Shown: positions 1 through 8,461, counted from the first letter of the stretch. The stretch: DNA of 57,249 bases from Bacteroides sp. OM05-12 (GCF_003438995.1 NZ_QSUN01000024.1:1-57249); one strand, 5' to 3'. Notes: generated by a model from the letters alone, not told the origin. Numbers and translations are program-made.

Positions 1-110
1 AAGAAAACGGAGCAGTGCGGGTAGGGAAGAGTATGCTCATTCAATCGTTGTAGGTAGTGAGTATAGATATTCTTTTCTTTGTATACTCTCAGAGCAATAA
101 TTACCTATAA

Positions 111-283
111 GTTTCATCCTTCAGTTTGCTAATTCTGCATTGATACTGAATGAGTTATCCTGAACGATGGAATCCTTCAACCGATATACTCATCATTCAT
201 TATCGGCTGAACCTTTTTTCTAAAGAAGGTTCAGGATAACACGCTGATAGTCAAACTTAAATTCGTAAACTGAAAGATTGAAG
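111..283. repeat. Intergenic repeat module A, copy 1
   Basis: This is an imperfect inverted repeat in the gene-free first 526 bases. Perfect 12-base arms GTTATCCTGAAC (154-165) and GTTCAGGATAAC (229-240) enclose inner arms CCGATA/TATCGG. The outer motif GTTTCATCCTTCAGTTT (111-127) recurs as its exact reverse complement at 16571-16587, inside the second copy. Bases 1-110 show nothing else I can identify. Confidence 0.75.
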
Positions 284-317
284 GTTATTTGAGGATAATT
301 TGTTTTTTATACGGTAT

Positions 318-475
318 TTCACCTATAAACACCTTGATGTTTTTAAAAAACATCAGGTTGATTGAAAAAAACATCAGGACGTTTGCAGACAAACATACGG
401 TCGATTGAAAACAAACATACAGTCCTTTGTTCGCAAACTCCTATCGTTTGCAGACAAAGGACCGTATGTTGAAAA
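318..475. repeat. Intergenic hairpin repeat module B, copy 1
   Basis: It contains short hairpin-forming words (CTTGATGTTTTT, AACATCAGG) followed by a nested stem-loop. The core of the stem-loop, CAAACTCCTATCGTTTG (434-450), is the reverse complement of the core of three other copies at 16170, 40985 and 56956. Flanking words ACATACGGTCGATTG and GGACCGTATG also recur in those copies. It lies downstream of the 527-1468 gene cassette and may serve as its terminator. No coding potential is evident. Confidence 0.8.
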
Positions 476-526
476 TGGTTTACCGCTGTCCCGATAATTA
501 TCAGGTGAATCAGGAGTATTTATCCT

Positions 527-871
527 TTAAGAGATTCGTTTGATAATGGAGATAAACTCTTCGTTGGTCATGCCGAAATCTTTCTCGCGGAAGTTTACAT
601 AATCCTCCAGATAGTCGCTGGTGATGTCTGCCATGATGTCTTTTCCCGGCAATCCCAACTCTTCGAGCATGAAACGGATCATTCCCTGATAGGCATGGAC
701 TGTTCTTATCTTTTGCTCCCATGCAGCGGGTTTTGCCTCTTGGAGCAGATGCTCGTTTTTTGCAATCAGATAGACTGTTGCGTAGAATTTATCTGTGTTT
801 CCGTAGATGGAGTTTATCTTTTCTTTTGCCTCGGCAGGCAGTCCTTTCAAGGTTTTTAAAACTTTACTCAT
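527..871 (-). CDS. Conserved hypothetical protein, 114 aa, last gene of a small cassette
   Basis: I do not recognise a family. The product is a soluble, predicted mostly helical protein of 114 residues with no signal peptide or membrane segment. The middle (residues 20-80) is rich in aromatic and charged residues, and the C-terminal third is acidic. Its ATG overlaps the stop of the upstream 73-residue gene (868-871, ATGA), so the two are almost certainly translationally coupled. The next gene upstream, at 1148-1468, has a promoter-like box before it, so the three probably form one transcript. The partner resembles a TusA-type sulfur carrier, which hints at sulfur or persulfide chemistry, but nothing in this protein itself shows that. 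Confidence 0.75.
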   Translation of the reverse strand: MSKVLKTLKGLPAEAKEKINSIYGNTDKFYATVYLIAKNEHLLQEAKPAAWEQKIRTVHAYQGMIRFMLEELGLPGKDIMADITSDYLEDYVNFREKDFGMTNEEFISIIKRIS

Positions 872-1089
872 TTGTCCGGTATGGTAAATTGCAGTTTCAT
901 AATCTTTTGTTCGTAAATCTCCCTGAAACCGATGTTCTGTTCGGATAGATATTCTTTTAAGTCACCGAATGCACTTGCGTCATTCATGATTATCTCCATC
1001 TTTTCTCCGCTTTCGGCAGTGAGAATCGCTTTCATTGCCGGTATCAGGGGGCTGTATGGCAACGGGACACAGGTATCTATCGTTTTCAT
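868..1089 (-). CDS. TusA/SirA-like small protein lacking the CPxP motif
   Basis: This 73-residue protein matches the layout of TusA-family sulfur carriers. A short beta strand is followed by a helix beginning PYSPLIPAMKAI, then ESGEKMEIIMND, a second helix (residues 40-50) and a final strand KLQFTI. In TusA the helix is preceded by the CPxP motif with the reactive cysteine. Here the aligned position reads PYSP, and the only cysteine, C7, lies a few residues earlier. It may therefore use a shifted cysteine or be a non-catalytic binding version. It overlaps the next gene by ATGA. The family assignment comes from pattern and length only and is moderate. Confidence 0.6.
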   Translation of the reverse strand: MKTIDTCVPLPYSPLIPAMKAILTAESGEKMEIIMNDASAFGDLKEYLSEQNIGFREIYEQKIMKLQFTIPDK

Positions 1090-1147
1090 GATTTCAGGGG
1101 TTCTAATGTTTGGTGAAACAGAAACGGGTTATATTTTCCCGACGGGT

Positions 1148-1468
1148 TTATGACTCCTCGTCCTCCTCTTCACTGTTGTCCTTTACCCATTTGATATATA
1201 GCAGGATGAGTTGCGTCAGCCCGAATGCTTTCATGTTATTGTGATAAATAACATCTATACACAGGTCGAGGAGATCTTTACAGTCGGCTTCTTGCGAAGC
1301 AATCAGCGAACGGATATTGAGCTTTAGCTTATCCAACACCGCTTCGTCAATGATACCGGTGCTGTCAATGAGTTGCTGAAATAAAGCATATTTGCGGATG
1401 GTTTCCAAGTTTTCTTCGGAAACGTCTATACTTCTCGTGCCGGAGGCATTTGTTTGTATCGTATACAT
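1148..1468 (-). CDS. Conserved hypothetical protein, 106 aa, first gene of the cassette
   Basis: I do not recognise the family. The 106-residue product is soluble with a very acidic C-terminus (DNSEEEDEES). It has two central cysteines (about residues 62 and 68) in the segment ADCKDLLDLCID, which could act as a redox or metal pair. It is preceded by a -7-like box TATATTTG (1496-1503, minus), so it probably starts the transcript that continues into the TusA-like gene and the 114-residue gene. The 58-base gap to the next gene holds no obvious terminator. Confidence 0.75.
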   Translation of the reverse strand: MYTIQTNASGTRSIDVSEENLETIRKYALFQQLIDSTGIIDEAVLDKLKLNIRSLIASQEADCKDLLDLCIDVIYHNNMKAFGLTQLILLYIKWVKDNSEEEDEES

Positions 1469-1495
1469 GTCTTCTTATTTATTGATTTGTACCTA

Positions 1496-1503
1496 CAAAT
1501 ATA
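1496..1503 (-). promoter_or_regulatory. Bacteroides-type -7 box upstream of the small cassette
   Basis: TATATTTG on the minus strand matches the Bacteroidota primary-sigma consensus TAnnTTTG and lies 28 bases before the ATG at 1468. It suggests the three-gene cassette has its own transcript rather than relying on the amidase operon upstream. Confidence 0.5.
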
Positions 1504-1528
1504 AACTTAAATAAGGAATAACAAGCAT

Positions 1529-4450
1529 TTATTCGAAGAATTTTAGTATCCCGGCCATAACTTGTGCACGTTCTTGCTCGGAAGTGATGCTTTCGAAAGG
1601 AAATCCCAAGACAAAGGTTTTGTAGTTTCCTTTGTAGGCTGTCCCTGCACTTTGACTCCCGTCTGTATAAACAAAGGATGAAAAAGCGGGAGCAACCGGC
1701 AATATACGTTCCGGAGCGGGTACGGCATAACTTTCTTCATTCAATGTTCGGGGAATGCTGAATGTTCTGCCTGCGCCGTAAATCTCGCCGGACAGTGAAT
1801 TGGCCTGTGTTCCTCCGAAATCATACTTTAATACATCATGCGTGAAAACCTGCTCTGCCGGTGAATGAGTCATGTCGCTTCCTATATAAGACCCGCTTAC
1901 CAAGATGTTTCCTCCTGCCTGGCAATAGAGGTTGATAAGCTGCTGCATGACAGGGGTGAAAGTCTTATAGTCGGTATTACCGGGATTATACTCCGGTGCG
2001 GATTCTTTTTCCAGACCGAGAATGAAATCGACCACCGGATAATCATTGAGTTTTACACGTCCGCTTTCTACGGCTTCGTCACTGCAAGAAACGAATGAAT
2101 ACTTTCCTGACGCCTGTATGGCCTTCCCGTGTATAAAAGGATAGTCGAATGTGTTGCCTGCTATTTTCTTTCCTTCGAGTTCTCGGCCGCTATATCCCAG
2201 ACCGTCTTTTGTCTCTTTGCCGATGTTGCGACGATTGAATCCGGTTTGTGCTCCGCAAAGTGAGATGTCATATATATAAGGTACACCCGGCTCTTTGTTC
2301 AGGTCGAATCCCAGTGAATCGGGAGTTTCTATGGTTGTAGGTGCGCTTATCCTGTCGAATCCGTTCACGATGAGCACCGTCCCTTTACTTTTGGGAGCAA
2401 TATATGCCGACAGTATCTCGGACGGAAAACTTTCACCTCCTTTATTGATGGCTGTAATCTTGAAACTATATACGAGTCCGGGTTCTATTTTCATGGTATG
2501 AGTGGGGGAGCCTACTTTGATTCCGTTATCAAAACCTCCATATCCAATCCGGGTATATACGATGTATTCCTGCGGTTTGGCAGTTGGTTCCAAAGGGTCG
2601 TCTGTTCCTTTCCAACTCAGTTGGATGGTATTTTTCTTCTTTCCGAATTGAATGGCGAAATGGCTGACGGGTAATGGTTGTACAACATAGTCTGAACCAT
2701 GTTGGGAAGTCACGAAACGGAGGATGGACTTGTAGATGGAACGGCCGACCGTGAAACGGAAGTTCGGGTCGAGTCCTAAACGCATATCGGCAAAGTTCTG
2801 GTGCGAAAGTAATTCTATTATTGTTGAAGGAACTGCCGGAAGGCGTGTTTCACTGTAATTCTTGTCCCACATACTACGCCGTGACCAGTCTACGGCAAAG
2901 TTAGAGCGTATATCCCGCGTTAATCCGGTCAGAAGAATATCCGATAAATCACGTGAGGCGTAGCGTGAAATGCCCGAACCGAGTTTTCCTTCATTAAACT
3001 CACTTGTATAGATACCCAGACTTCCTACCGTTTTGTTGTCTTTGGTGTATCCGGCATCACTGTGCAAAGCGAGATTCATCTCAAACGGTATGCCCAGCCC
3101 TTTCTCATAAGGGTTGTAAACAGAGCCTCCCGATAGGAAGTTTATCATCCTTGAACGAGTATTGATATCGTCTGTATAATCATTTGCACCCTGCTTCTCT
3201 CCGTATAGGAAATAAGGCATACCCGCCCATTGTGCCCAATAGCGCGCTCCTTCCAGATAGCGTGGCAATCCGCTCGTTACGGCCATGTCCGGAGTTTCTC
3301 CCCGTGCGATGTTGCCCATGCCGCCGCCAAAACGTACGGCATCTGCGCATACCACTCCTTTCCGGTTGCTTTCATTGCTCAGTATGACCATTCCGTAGTC
3401 ATTGCTTCCCTTATCGAAAGAAAAAGTTCCGAGATAAACCCATGTGCCGCCTCCTATGGTTTGGTTTACTTTGAATTCTGTTGTTCCTCCCTTGTGGAAG
3501 ACGGTATATTTAGCATCGGTAATACTGTTGGGAAGTGTGCGGTAGGAAACATAGACAGCATAATCCCCGCTTTCCGGGATGTAGGGTATCCATTCTGCAA
3601 ATGCTTTGGATTTTTTCTTTTCGGTAGGCGCATAGCGTACTGTGCCATCGGAAAACGGGTTTTCATTATCAAGATAAATCTGCTTCTTTTGTGCAAACCC
3701 TTTCACGTCCGCCGTATTCCATTTCGCTTTCCTGCTTTTCCCTTCAATATAAATAGAGGAAGAACGGGGATTGTCATTGTCTACAATGACTTCATGGCGC
3801 TGTGTATCGCGTTCTCTGGGTGTGAATACCACAGCTCCGGCATTTTCCAGCATCGGTATAATATAAGGTATAATGTAAGATTGCGTGTACAGGTCTTCTG
3901 TTGTTGTGTATAGGCGGGGACGTTGCCATACCCATTTATCTTTATCATTCTTATAATATTTTCCATGACTTTGCCAAAGTGAGATGTGTCGTCCGTCTAA
4001 TCCTTGCGGAATGTTATAAGGGCGAGAGGTGTTTTGCACCCATGCATCCCCTTTATAATCAGCATTGGCTAACCGTGAATTGTCTTTCTTTTTATTCCGG
4101 TAGATGTTGGGAATCAGTTCTTCAATAGGTTGTCCGTTTACATAGACGGTTATGTCGTAGTAATTGACCGGACCGGGTAGCATTTGGGATAACTGGCGGT
4201 AAATACCTTCTACCGTTTCCGGGAGAAACGGCTGATAGGCAAAGCTCTCACTTGCCATGACAGACAGTTTCCGCTTATTGTGATCCAGATTGATCTCTTT
4301 CAAACTGCACTTCCCGATAGTAGCATTGGTTGTAGCGTATTGTGAAAAGAAGTCATTAAGACGTTTTTCCACATTCTGCTCTATATCCTGTGCAAATATA
4401 TTTGAAGTCAGGATTGACAGCAGCAAAAAGAGAATATAAAACTTTTTCAT
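1529..4450 (-). CDS. Exported N-acetylmuramoyl-L-alanine amidase/xanthan-lyase-like protein with inserted golvesin-type and FnIII-like domains
   Basis: This 973-residue protein has a signal peptide (residues 1-20, cut after NIFA). An Amidase_3-like fold appears split. The first zinc-ligand region WQSHGKYY (about 159-166) and acidic TEDLY (about 184-188) lie before an insertion. The later motifs LALHSDAGY (about 462) and STIIELLSHQNF (about 550), which look like the third zinc ligand and the catalytic Glu, follow it. The insertion at about 280-375 resembles the golvesin/xanthan-lyase C-terminal-like beta domain (YVSYRT...GVVCADAVRFGG). A fibronectin-III-like segment spans about 610-690. The C-terminal 280 residues are unassigned. 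Homologues are often labelled xanthan lyase, but peptidoglycan or surface-glycan hydrolysis is the better guess. It begins 30 bases after the phosphatase gene and probably shares its promoter. Confidence 0.8.
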   Translation of the reverse strand: MKKFYILFLLLSILTSNIFAQDIEQNVEKRLNDFFSQYATTNATIGKCSLKEINLDHNKRKLSVMASESFAYQPFLPETVEGIYRQLSQMLPGPVNYYDITVYVNGQPIEELIPNIYRNKKKDNSRLANADYKGDAWVQNTSRPYNIPQGLDGRHISLWQSHGKYYKNDKDKWVWQRPRLYTTTEDLYTQSYIIPYIIPMLENAGAVVFTPRERDTQRHEVIVDNDNPRSSSIYIEGKSRKAKWNTADVKGFAQKKQIYLDNENPFSDGTVRYAPTEKKKSKAFAEWIPYIPESGDYAVYVSYRTLPNSITDAKYTVFHKGGTTEFKVNQTIGGGTWVYLGTFSFDKGSNDYGMVILSNESNRKGVVCADAVRFGGGMGNIARGETPDMAVTSGLPRYLEGARYWAQWAGMPYFLYGEKQGANDYTDDINTRSRMINFLSGGSVYNPYEKGLGIPFEMNLALHSDAGYTKDNKTVGSLGIYTSEFNEGKLGSGISRYASRDLSDILLTGLTRDIRSNFAVDWSRRSMWDKNYSETRLPAVPSTIIELLSHQNFADMRLGLDPNFRFTVGRSIYKSILRFVTSQHGSDYVVQPLPVSHFAIQFGKKKNTIQLSWKGTDDPLEPTAKPQEYIVYTRIGYGGFDNGIKVGSPTHTMKIEPGLVYSFKITAINKGGESFPSEILSAYIAPKSKGTVLIVNGFDRISAPTTIETPDSLGFDLNKEPGVPYIYDISLCGAQTGFNRRNIGKETKDGLGYSGRELEGKKIAGNTFDYPFIHGKAIQASGKYSFVSCSDEAVESGRVKLNDYPVVDFILGLEKESAPEYNPGNTDYKTFTPVMQQLINLYCQAGGNILVSGSYIGSDMTHSPAEQVFTHDVLKYDFGGTQANSLSGEIYGAGRTFSIPRTLNEESYAVPAPERILPVAPAFSSFVYTDGSQSAGTAYKGNYKTFVLGFPFESITSEQERAQVMAGILKFFE

Positions 4451-4480
4451 TGAATAGAACTGTTTATGCCAACAAAGGTT

Positions 4481-5203
4481 TTATTCCGTATAGAGTTCTT
4501 TTAGCTTTTCGGAATCGACGTTTAAATTCCGATGCAGGAATTGCTCCATACCTCCGAATTCCTTGTCGATCACCTGAAGAGCAGCTTCCAGATATTCCGG
4601 ACGAACAGTAGTGAGCGGTTCCAGTGCCGGTTGCATACGTATCAAGAAGTCATATTTGCCTTTAATGTATTCGGCAGACAGGAGATAGTCTTGCATCACT
4701 GTTTCCTTATCCACTCCTAAAGCGGAAAGTAATAAAGCAGCGGCTATTCCTGTGCGGTCTTTTCCGGCGGAACAGTGGAAAAGAAGTGGGGCAGCCTGCC
4801 GGTTTATCAGGATTTCGAAGAATCTCTTGTATTCGTTCTGGAATTTGCGTATGATTGTTCGGTACGCCTCTTCCATCATCTTAGGAATGAGTGTGACATC
4901 TGTTATTTTAATGTCATTCATGTCACCGGCATCAACCGGTAACCATACATATTCTTTCAGACTTTCCATCCGTTTATCCGGAGCGGCTTCTTTCTCTTGA
5001 AAACTCCTGAAATCAATATCGGTTATTACCGGGATGTCTTTTAAATAATTCAGATCTTGCAGCGTCAGTTCGTTCAAATCTCCCGAACGCAGTAGCTTTT
5101 TCCACTTGACTTGTTTACCGTCTTTTGTAGGGTATCCACCCAAATCGCGTACATTATAAGCTCCTTCAATAGGGAGCAATCGTGTATATTTATCTTTATT
5201 CAT
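4481..5203 (-). CDS. Protein tyrosine/serine phosphatase, Y_phosphatase3 family
   Basis: The 240-residue cytoplasmic protein carries the diagnostic N-terminal NVRDLGGYPT (residues 17-26) and the catalytic P-loop HCSAGKDRTG (143-152). In the P-loop, Cys144 is the nucleophile and Arg150 binds phosphate. This lysine-containing P-loop variant is typical of bacterial tyrosine or dual-specificity and lipid phosphatases such as LipA/MptpB relatives, so the physiological substrate cannot be named. A -7 box (TACCTTTG) lies just upstream. The downstream amidase gene follows after 30 bases, suggesting co-transcription. Confidence 0.92.
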   Translation of the reverse strand: MNKDKYTRLLPIEGAYNVRDLGGYPTKDGKQVKWKKLLRSGDLNELTLQDLNYLKDIPVITDIDFRSFQEKEAAPDKRMESLKEYVWLPVDAGDMNDIKITDVTLIPKMMEEAYRTIIRKFQNEYKRFFEILINRQAAPLLFHCSAGKDRTGIAAALLLSALGVDKETVMQDYLLSAEYIKGKYDFLIRMQPALEPLTTVRPEYLEAALQVIDKEFGGMEQFLHRNLNVDSEKLKELYTE

Positions 5204-5222
5204 ACTTATAAAATCATTTAGG

Positions 5223-5230
5223 CAAAGGTA
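5223..5230 (-). promoter_or_regulatory. -7 box for the phosphatase-amidase operon
   Basis: TACCTTTG on the minus strand matches TAnnTTTG and sits 20 bases before the phosphatase ATG. Confidence 0.5.
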
Positions 5231-5303
5231 CTATTATTCATTAAGATATGAACACAAAAAAGGTGAATAGAGTTTAATCCGGCAAAGATGTTTGCAGGAG
5301 GCT

Positions 5304-6083
5304 TTAATCAATGATGCCGAAATGTTTCAATGCATTTGCGATACCGTCTTCATCCACGGATGTGGTTACATAATCTGCCTTTTGTTTTACTTCCTCCTTG
5401 GCGTTACCCATTGCAACTCCGAGTCCGGCATGTTGCAGCATTGAAATGTCATTACCACCGTCACCGAAAGCCATTGTCTCATTCAGAGAGATCCCGAAAT
5501 ATTCTATGATTTTATCTATTCCAATGCTTTTGTTGCTGCCTGCGGGTACTACGTCGGCGAAAGATGGATGCCAACTTGTTGCCTCACAGTGAGGAAGGGC
5601 AGTCATGGCATGTTCCTTTTGTTCTTCTGTAAAAAATGCAATCAGTTGGAATATGTCTTCTTTAAGTGCATCCTGTATCGGAGCTATGGCAGGAACGGGA
5701 AAATTCAACAGGTTAAATAAAGATTCAGTCGTTTCGTTTTGGTAATTCATGAAAAGATCATGTTCGCGTACAAATACACAAGGGAAATCGGTATCTTCTT
5801 CCAGAAAGCGAATCAGACTTTTTATATCCTCTTTTGGGATAGGGTGTTTGTAAATGGCCTTGTCTTTTCCGGCATAACAGTAACCTCCGTTCAGTGTGAC
5901 GTATCCGTCGAACTCCAGCGTTTCCAGATTATCTATTGCGGACAGATGGCGTCCTGTAGCGATAAAGACTTTGACTTCTTTCTTTCTTAATTCTTTGATG
6001 GCATGAGCTGTTGATTCCGGTACTCTGTGTGTATTAAAGCTGACTAATGTTCCGTCTATATCGAAAAAAATTGCTTTTATCAT
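5304..6083 (-). CDS. Cof-type HAD-IIB sugar-phosphate phosphatase
   Basis: From the chosen start the protein begins MIKAIFFDIDGTL. The HAD motif I aspartates are D8 and D10. The C-terminal motif IV is GDGGNDISMLQHAGLGVAMGN, typical of the Cof/YidA subfamily with a C2B cap. Members dephosphorylate sugar phosphates, PLP or other small phosphoesters, and the specific substrate is unknown. A longer reading from 6149 exists, but a -7 box (TATCTTTG at 6106-6113) lies between the two ATGs, which favours 6083. The length of 259 residues is normal for the family. Confidence 0.92.
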   Translation of the reverse strand: MIKAIFFDIDGTLVSFNTHRVPESTAHAIKELRKKEVKVFIATGRHLSAIDNLETLEFDGYVTLNGGYCYAGKDKAIYKHPIPKEDIKSLIRFLEEDTDFPCVFVREHDLFMNYQNETTESLFNLLNFPVPAIAPIQDALKEDIFQLIAFFTEEQKEHAMTALPHCEATSWHPSFADVVPAGSNKSIGIDKIIEYFGISLNETMAFGDGGNDISMLQHAGLGVAMGNAKEEVKQKADYVTTSVDEDGIANALKHFGIID

Positions 6084-6105
6084 ATCGTTTTTGTTTTTAT
6101 GACGG

Positions 6106-6113
6106 CAAAGATA
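6106..6113 (-). promoter_or_regulatory. -7 box deciding the HAD hydrolase start
   Basis: TATCTTTG on the minus strand matches the Bacteroides consensus. It lies 22 bases before the ATG at 6083 and downstream of the alternative ATG at 6149, so transcripts from here can only use 6083. Confidence 0.55.
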
Positions 6114-6158
6114 GGGCTTTATCAGGGAAAGAAAAATGATATAAATCATGAAATGCGA

Positions 6159-6188
6159 AAGCCGGTTCCCTTTTCAAGAAACCGGCTT
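6159..6188 (-). terminator. Stem-loop terminator downstream of the NagB-like gene
   Basis: Perfect 9-base arms AAGCCGGTT (6159-6167) and AACCGGCTT (6180-6188) are separated by a 12-base loop. On the minus strand the stem is followed by a short T run. It lies in the gap between the NagB/LmbE fusion and the HAD gene. Confidence 0.6.
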
Positions 6189-6199
6189 CCTTTAATGAG

Positions 6200-6341
6200 G
6201 GTGTCAAACGTTAAAGCATCCAAGTTTCCCCGCTTGAGCGGGGATTAAGGGGTGTGTGATCTTTCTTTGATTATTAAACTGTTAGAAAATTCACACACCC
6301 CCTACCCCCGCTCAAGCGGGGGAATTGAGATGGTTTTGACA
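6200..6341. repeat. Approximately 140-bp near-palindromic element (MITE-like or giant hairpin)
   Basis: The two halves mirror each other. TGTCAAA (6202-6208) pairs with TTTTGACA (6334-6341). The arms around 6221-6259, containing CCCCGCTTGAGCGGGG and GGGGTGTGTGA, pair with 6291-6327, containing TCACACACCCCC and CCCCGCTCAAGCGGGG. The loop is AT-rich and about 31 bases. It ends a few bases from the stop of the NagB-like gene. The terminal-repeat symmetry and lack of coding capacity suggest a small non-autonomous repeat element or a very strong bidirectional terminator. Confidence 0.7.
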
Positions 6342-6345
6342 TATT

Positions 6346-8337
6346 CTATAATGGAACGTATTCTACAAATGCTTCCATCGCTTCGTAAGAAGCAAGTCCA
6401 AGACTATCATATAATGCAGCAGTGCCACGGTTACGGTCTTCGGAACGTTGCCAGAACAAACGTTCGTCGTTTCCAAGGAAAGGTGCGCTTTCCATCTGTG
6501 ACTGATGTTTTAGGATAGAATTACGTTTGGCACGAAGTTCTTCAGGACTGATAGGTACGGCCATTTCGATGTTTTCGATTTCCCATTCCGCCCATGCACC
6601 ACGATACATCCATATACGACAATCCTTCAACCATTTAGCTCCCTCTTCCTTTTCAAGGTCGATTGCTGCGAACACGGCATCCGTACAAACACGGTGAGTT
6701 CCATGCGGGTCGGCAAGGTCACCGGCAACAAATATCTGATGAGGCTTGACCTCTCTCAATAAGTTGCGCACGATTTCAACATCCGCTTCACTGATAGGAT
6801 TCTTCTGAATCTTTCCTGTCTCATAGAAAGGCAAATCCAAAAAATGAACACGGTTTAAAGGGATGTTGTTGTAGGTACATGCGGTACGCGCTTCGCCGCG
6901 ACGAATCAAACCTTTGATCGTCAGTATGTCCTGAGTATCCATATCACCGTCTTTTTTCTCTTTCAGATATTTACGGATTTCAGCATACTTTTCATTAATG
7001 ACACCGTTTTGTCCACCGTCGAATATTTGATTGAATCCGTTGATGAAATGCAGGAAGCGTACCACTTCTTCATCACCTACGGCAATATTGCCCGAAGTTT
7101 CATAAGCGACGTGTACTTCGTGTTTCTGCTCTACCAGACGACGGATTGTGCCTCCCATTGAGATAACGTCATCATCCGGATGTGGGGAGAATACGACAAT
7201 ACGCTTCGGATATGGTTTTGCACGTTCCGGACGATATGTGTCGTCTGCGTTGGGTTTACCACCCGGCCATCCGGTAATAGTGTGTTGTAAATCATTGAAT
7301 ATCTTAATGTTTACATTATATGCAGAACCATACAATGCCAATAATTCACTTAAACCGTTTTCGTTATAATCTTTATTTGTGAGTTTTAAAATCGGTTTTC
7401 CGGTCAATCCGCATAACCATACAATGGCACTGCGTATCAGTTTGTCGTTCCATTCACAAGAAGTTACCAGCCAAGGTCTTTGGATACGGGTTAAGTGAGC
7501 GGCAGCAGATAAATCAAGTGCAATATGCGTATTGCTATGAGTTTGCAGGAAGGAAGCCGGTATGGCATCTGTAATCTGACCTTCTACGGCTTGTTTAATC
7601 ATGTCCGCTTTTTCTTCACCCCAGGCCATTAGGTAGATTTTCTTGGCAGAAAGAATTGTTCCGATACCCATTGTTATGGAACTGATAGGTACGTTTTCTG
7701 TTCCGCCGAAAGTCTTTGCAGCTTCATTGCGTGAAGTATTGTCCAACAATATAAGACGGGTTCTGGAATTGATTTGAGATCCCGGCTCATTCAGTGCAAT
7801 ATTACCTACACGACCGATACCGAGAAGCATGATGTTGATTCCACCGAAGCTCTCTATACGCTGTTCGTACAGACGGCAATATTCAAAAATTGTATCCTGA
7901 GTGATTGTACCGTCCGGAGTAAATACATTCTGTTTGTCTATATCGATGTGATCCAAGAACATTTCCTGTAATGCTTTGAAATTGCTATATGAGGCATTCG
8001 CATTAAGAGGATAATATTCATAAGCATTGAATACCACAACATTGCGGAAACTCAATCCTTCTTCCTTGTGCATACGGATTAATTCATTGAATACATTGAG
8101 GGGAGAGTTACCTCCGGCGAGTGCTATAACGCAGAAACGTCCTGCACGCTGCTTTTCACGGATTACCTGGGCTATTTCGTTGGCAATATGGCGTGCACCT
8201 TCTTCTACTGATTCATAAATATCAGTCGGAATCTTTTCCAGCCTTGTCAAAACTGAACGCTCAAAAGCATTTTCCGGTTTGTAATACTTTGGAGATACCC
8301 TGTTGAGGGTTATCTGCGAACTAAGATTGGTTTTCAT
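6346..8337 (-). CDS. nagB: NagB-like isomerase/deaminase domain fused to a LmbE/PIG-L-type deacetylase domain
   Basis: This is a 663-residue fusion. Residues about 30-290 align with glucosamine-6-phosphate deaminase. Residues about 375-650 form a LmbE/PIG-L N-deacetylase domain with zinc motif HPDDD (386-390) and DPHGTHR later. In E. coli NagB the key residues are D72, D141, H143 and E148. The corresponding positions here are Y106 (FNAYEYYPL), V177 and N179 (GIGRVGNIALNEPG), and only E184 is kept. The deaminase half is therefore probably catalytically weak or dead, perhaps a sugar-phosphate sensor, while the deacetylase half keeps its zinc motif. The usual annotation as NagB should be treated with caution. 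It has its own -7 box (TATTTTTG, 8384-8391) and is monocistronic. Confidence 0.9.
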   Translation of the reverse strand: MKTNLSSQITLNRVSPKYYKPENAFERSVLTRLEKIPTDIYESVEEGARHIANEIAQVIREKQRAGRFCVIALAGGNSPLNVFNELIRMHKEEGLSFRNVVVFNAYEYYPLNANASYSNFKALQEMFLDHIDIDKQNVFTPDGTITQDTIFEYCRLYEQRIESFGGINIMLLGIGRVGNIALNEPGSQINSRTRLILLDNTSRNEAAKTFGGTENVPISSITMGIGTILSAKKIYLMAWGEEKADMIKQAVEGQITDAIPASFLQTHSNTHIALDLSAAAHLTRIQRPWLVTSCEWNDKLIRSAIVWLCGLTGKPILKLTNKDYNENGLSELLALYGSAYNVNIKIFNDLQHTITGWPGGKPNADDTYRPERAKPYPKRIVVFSPHPDDDVISMGGTIRRLVEQKHEVHVAYETSGNIAVGDEEVVRFLHFINGFNQIFDGGQNGVINEKYAEIRKYLKEKKDGDMDTQDILTIKGLIRRGEARTACTYNNIPLNRVHFLDLPFYETGKIQKNPISEADVEIVRNLLREVKPHQIFVAGDLADPHGTHRVCTDAVFAAIDLEKEEGAKWLKDCRIWMYRGAWAEWEIENIEMAVPISPEELRAKRNSILKHQSQMESAPFLGNDERLFWQRSEDRNRGTAALYDSLGLASYEAMEAFVEYVPL

Positions 8338-8383
8338 AAGTTTGTTCTTATAAGATTAGATTATCTTTTAAATTTTTACTCCA

Positions 8384-8391
8384 CAAAAATA
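8384..8391 (-). promoter_or_regulatory. -7 box for the NagB/LmbE fusion gene
   Basis: TATTTTTG on the minus strand fits TAnnTTTG. It implies a leader of about 40 bases. Confidence 0.5.
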
Positions 8392-8461
8392 CCTCTTTTG
8401 AGAAAGATCAATGTTCAAATTTGTCCACGTTTGTTATAAAATTAGCCAAAATCAGCTATAT

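Noticed and set aside
3230..3913. 227-residue plus-strand frame inside the amidase gene
   Set aside because: Antisense shadow with Cys-rich nonsense composition and no promoter.
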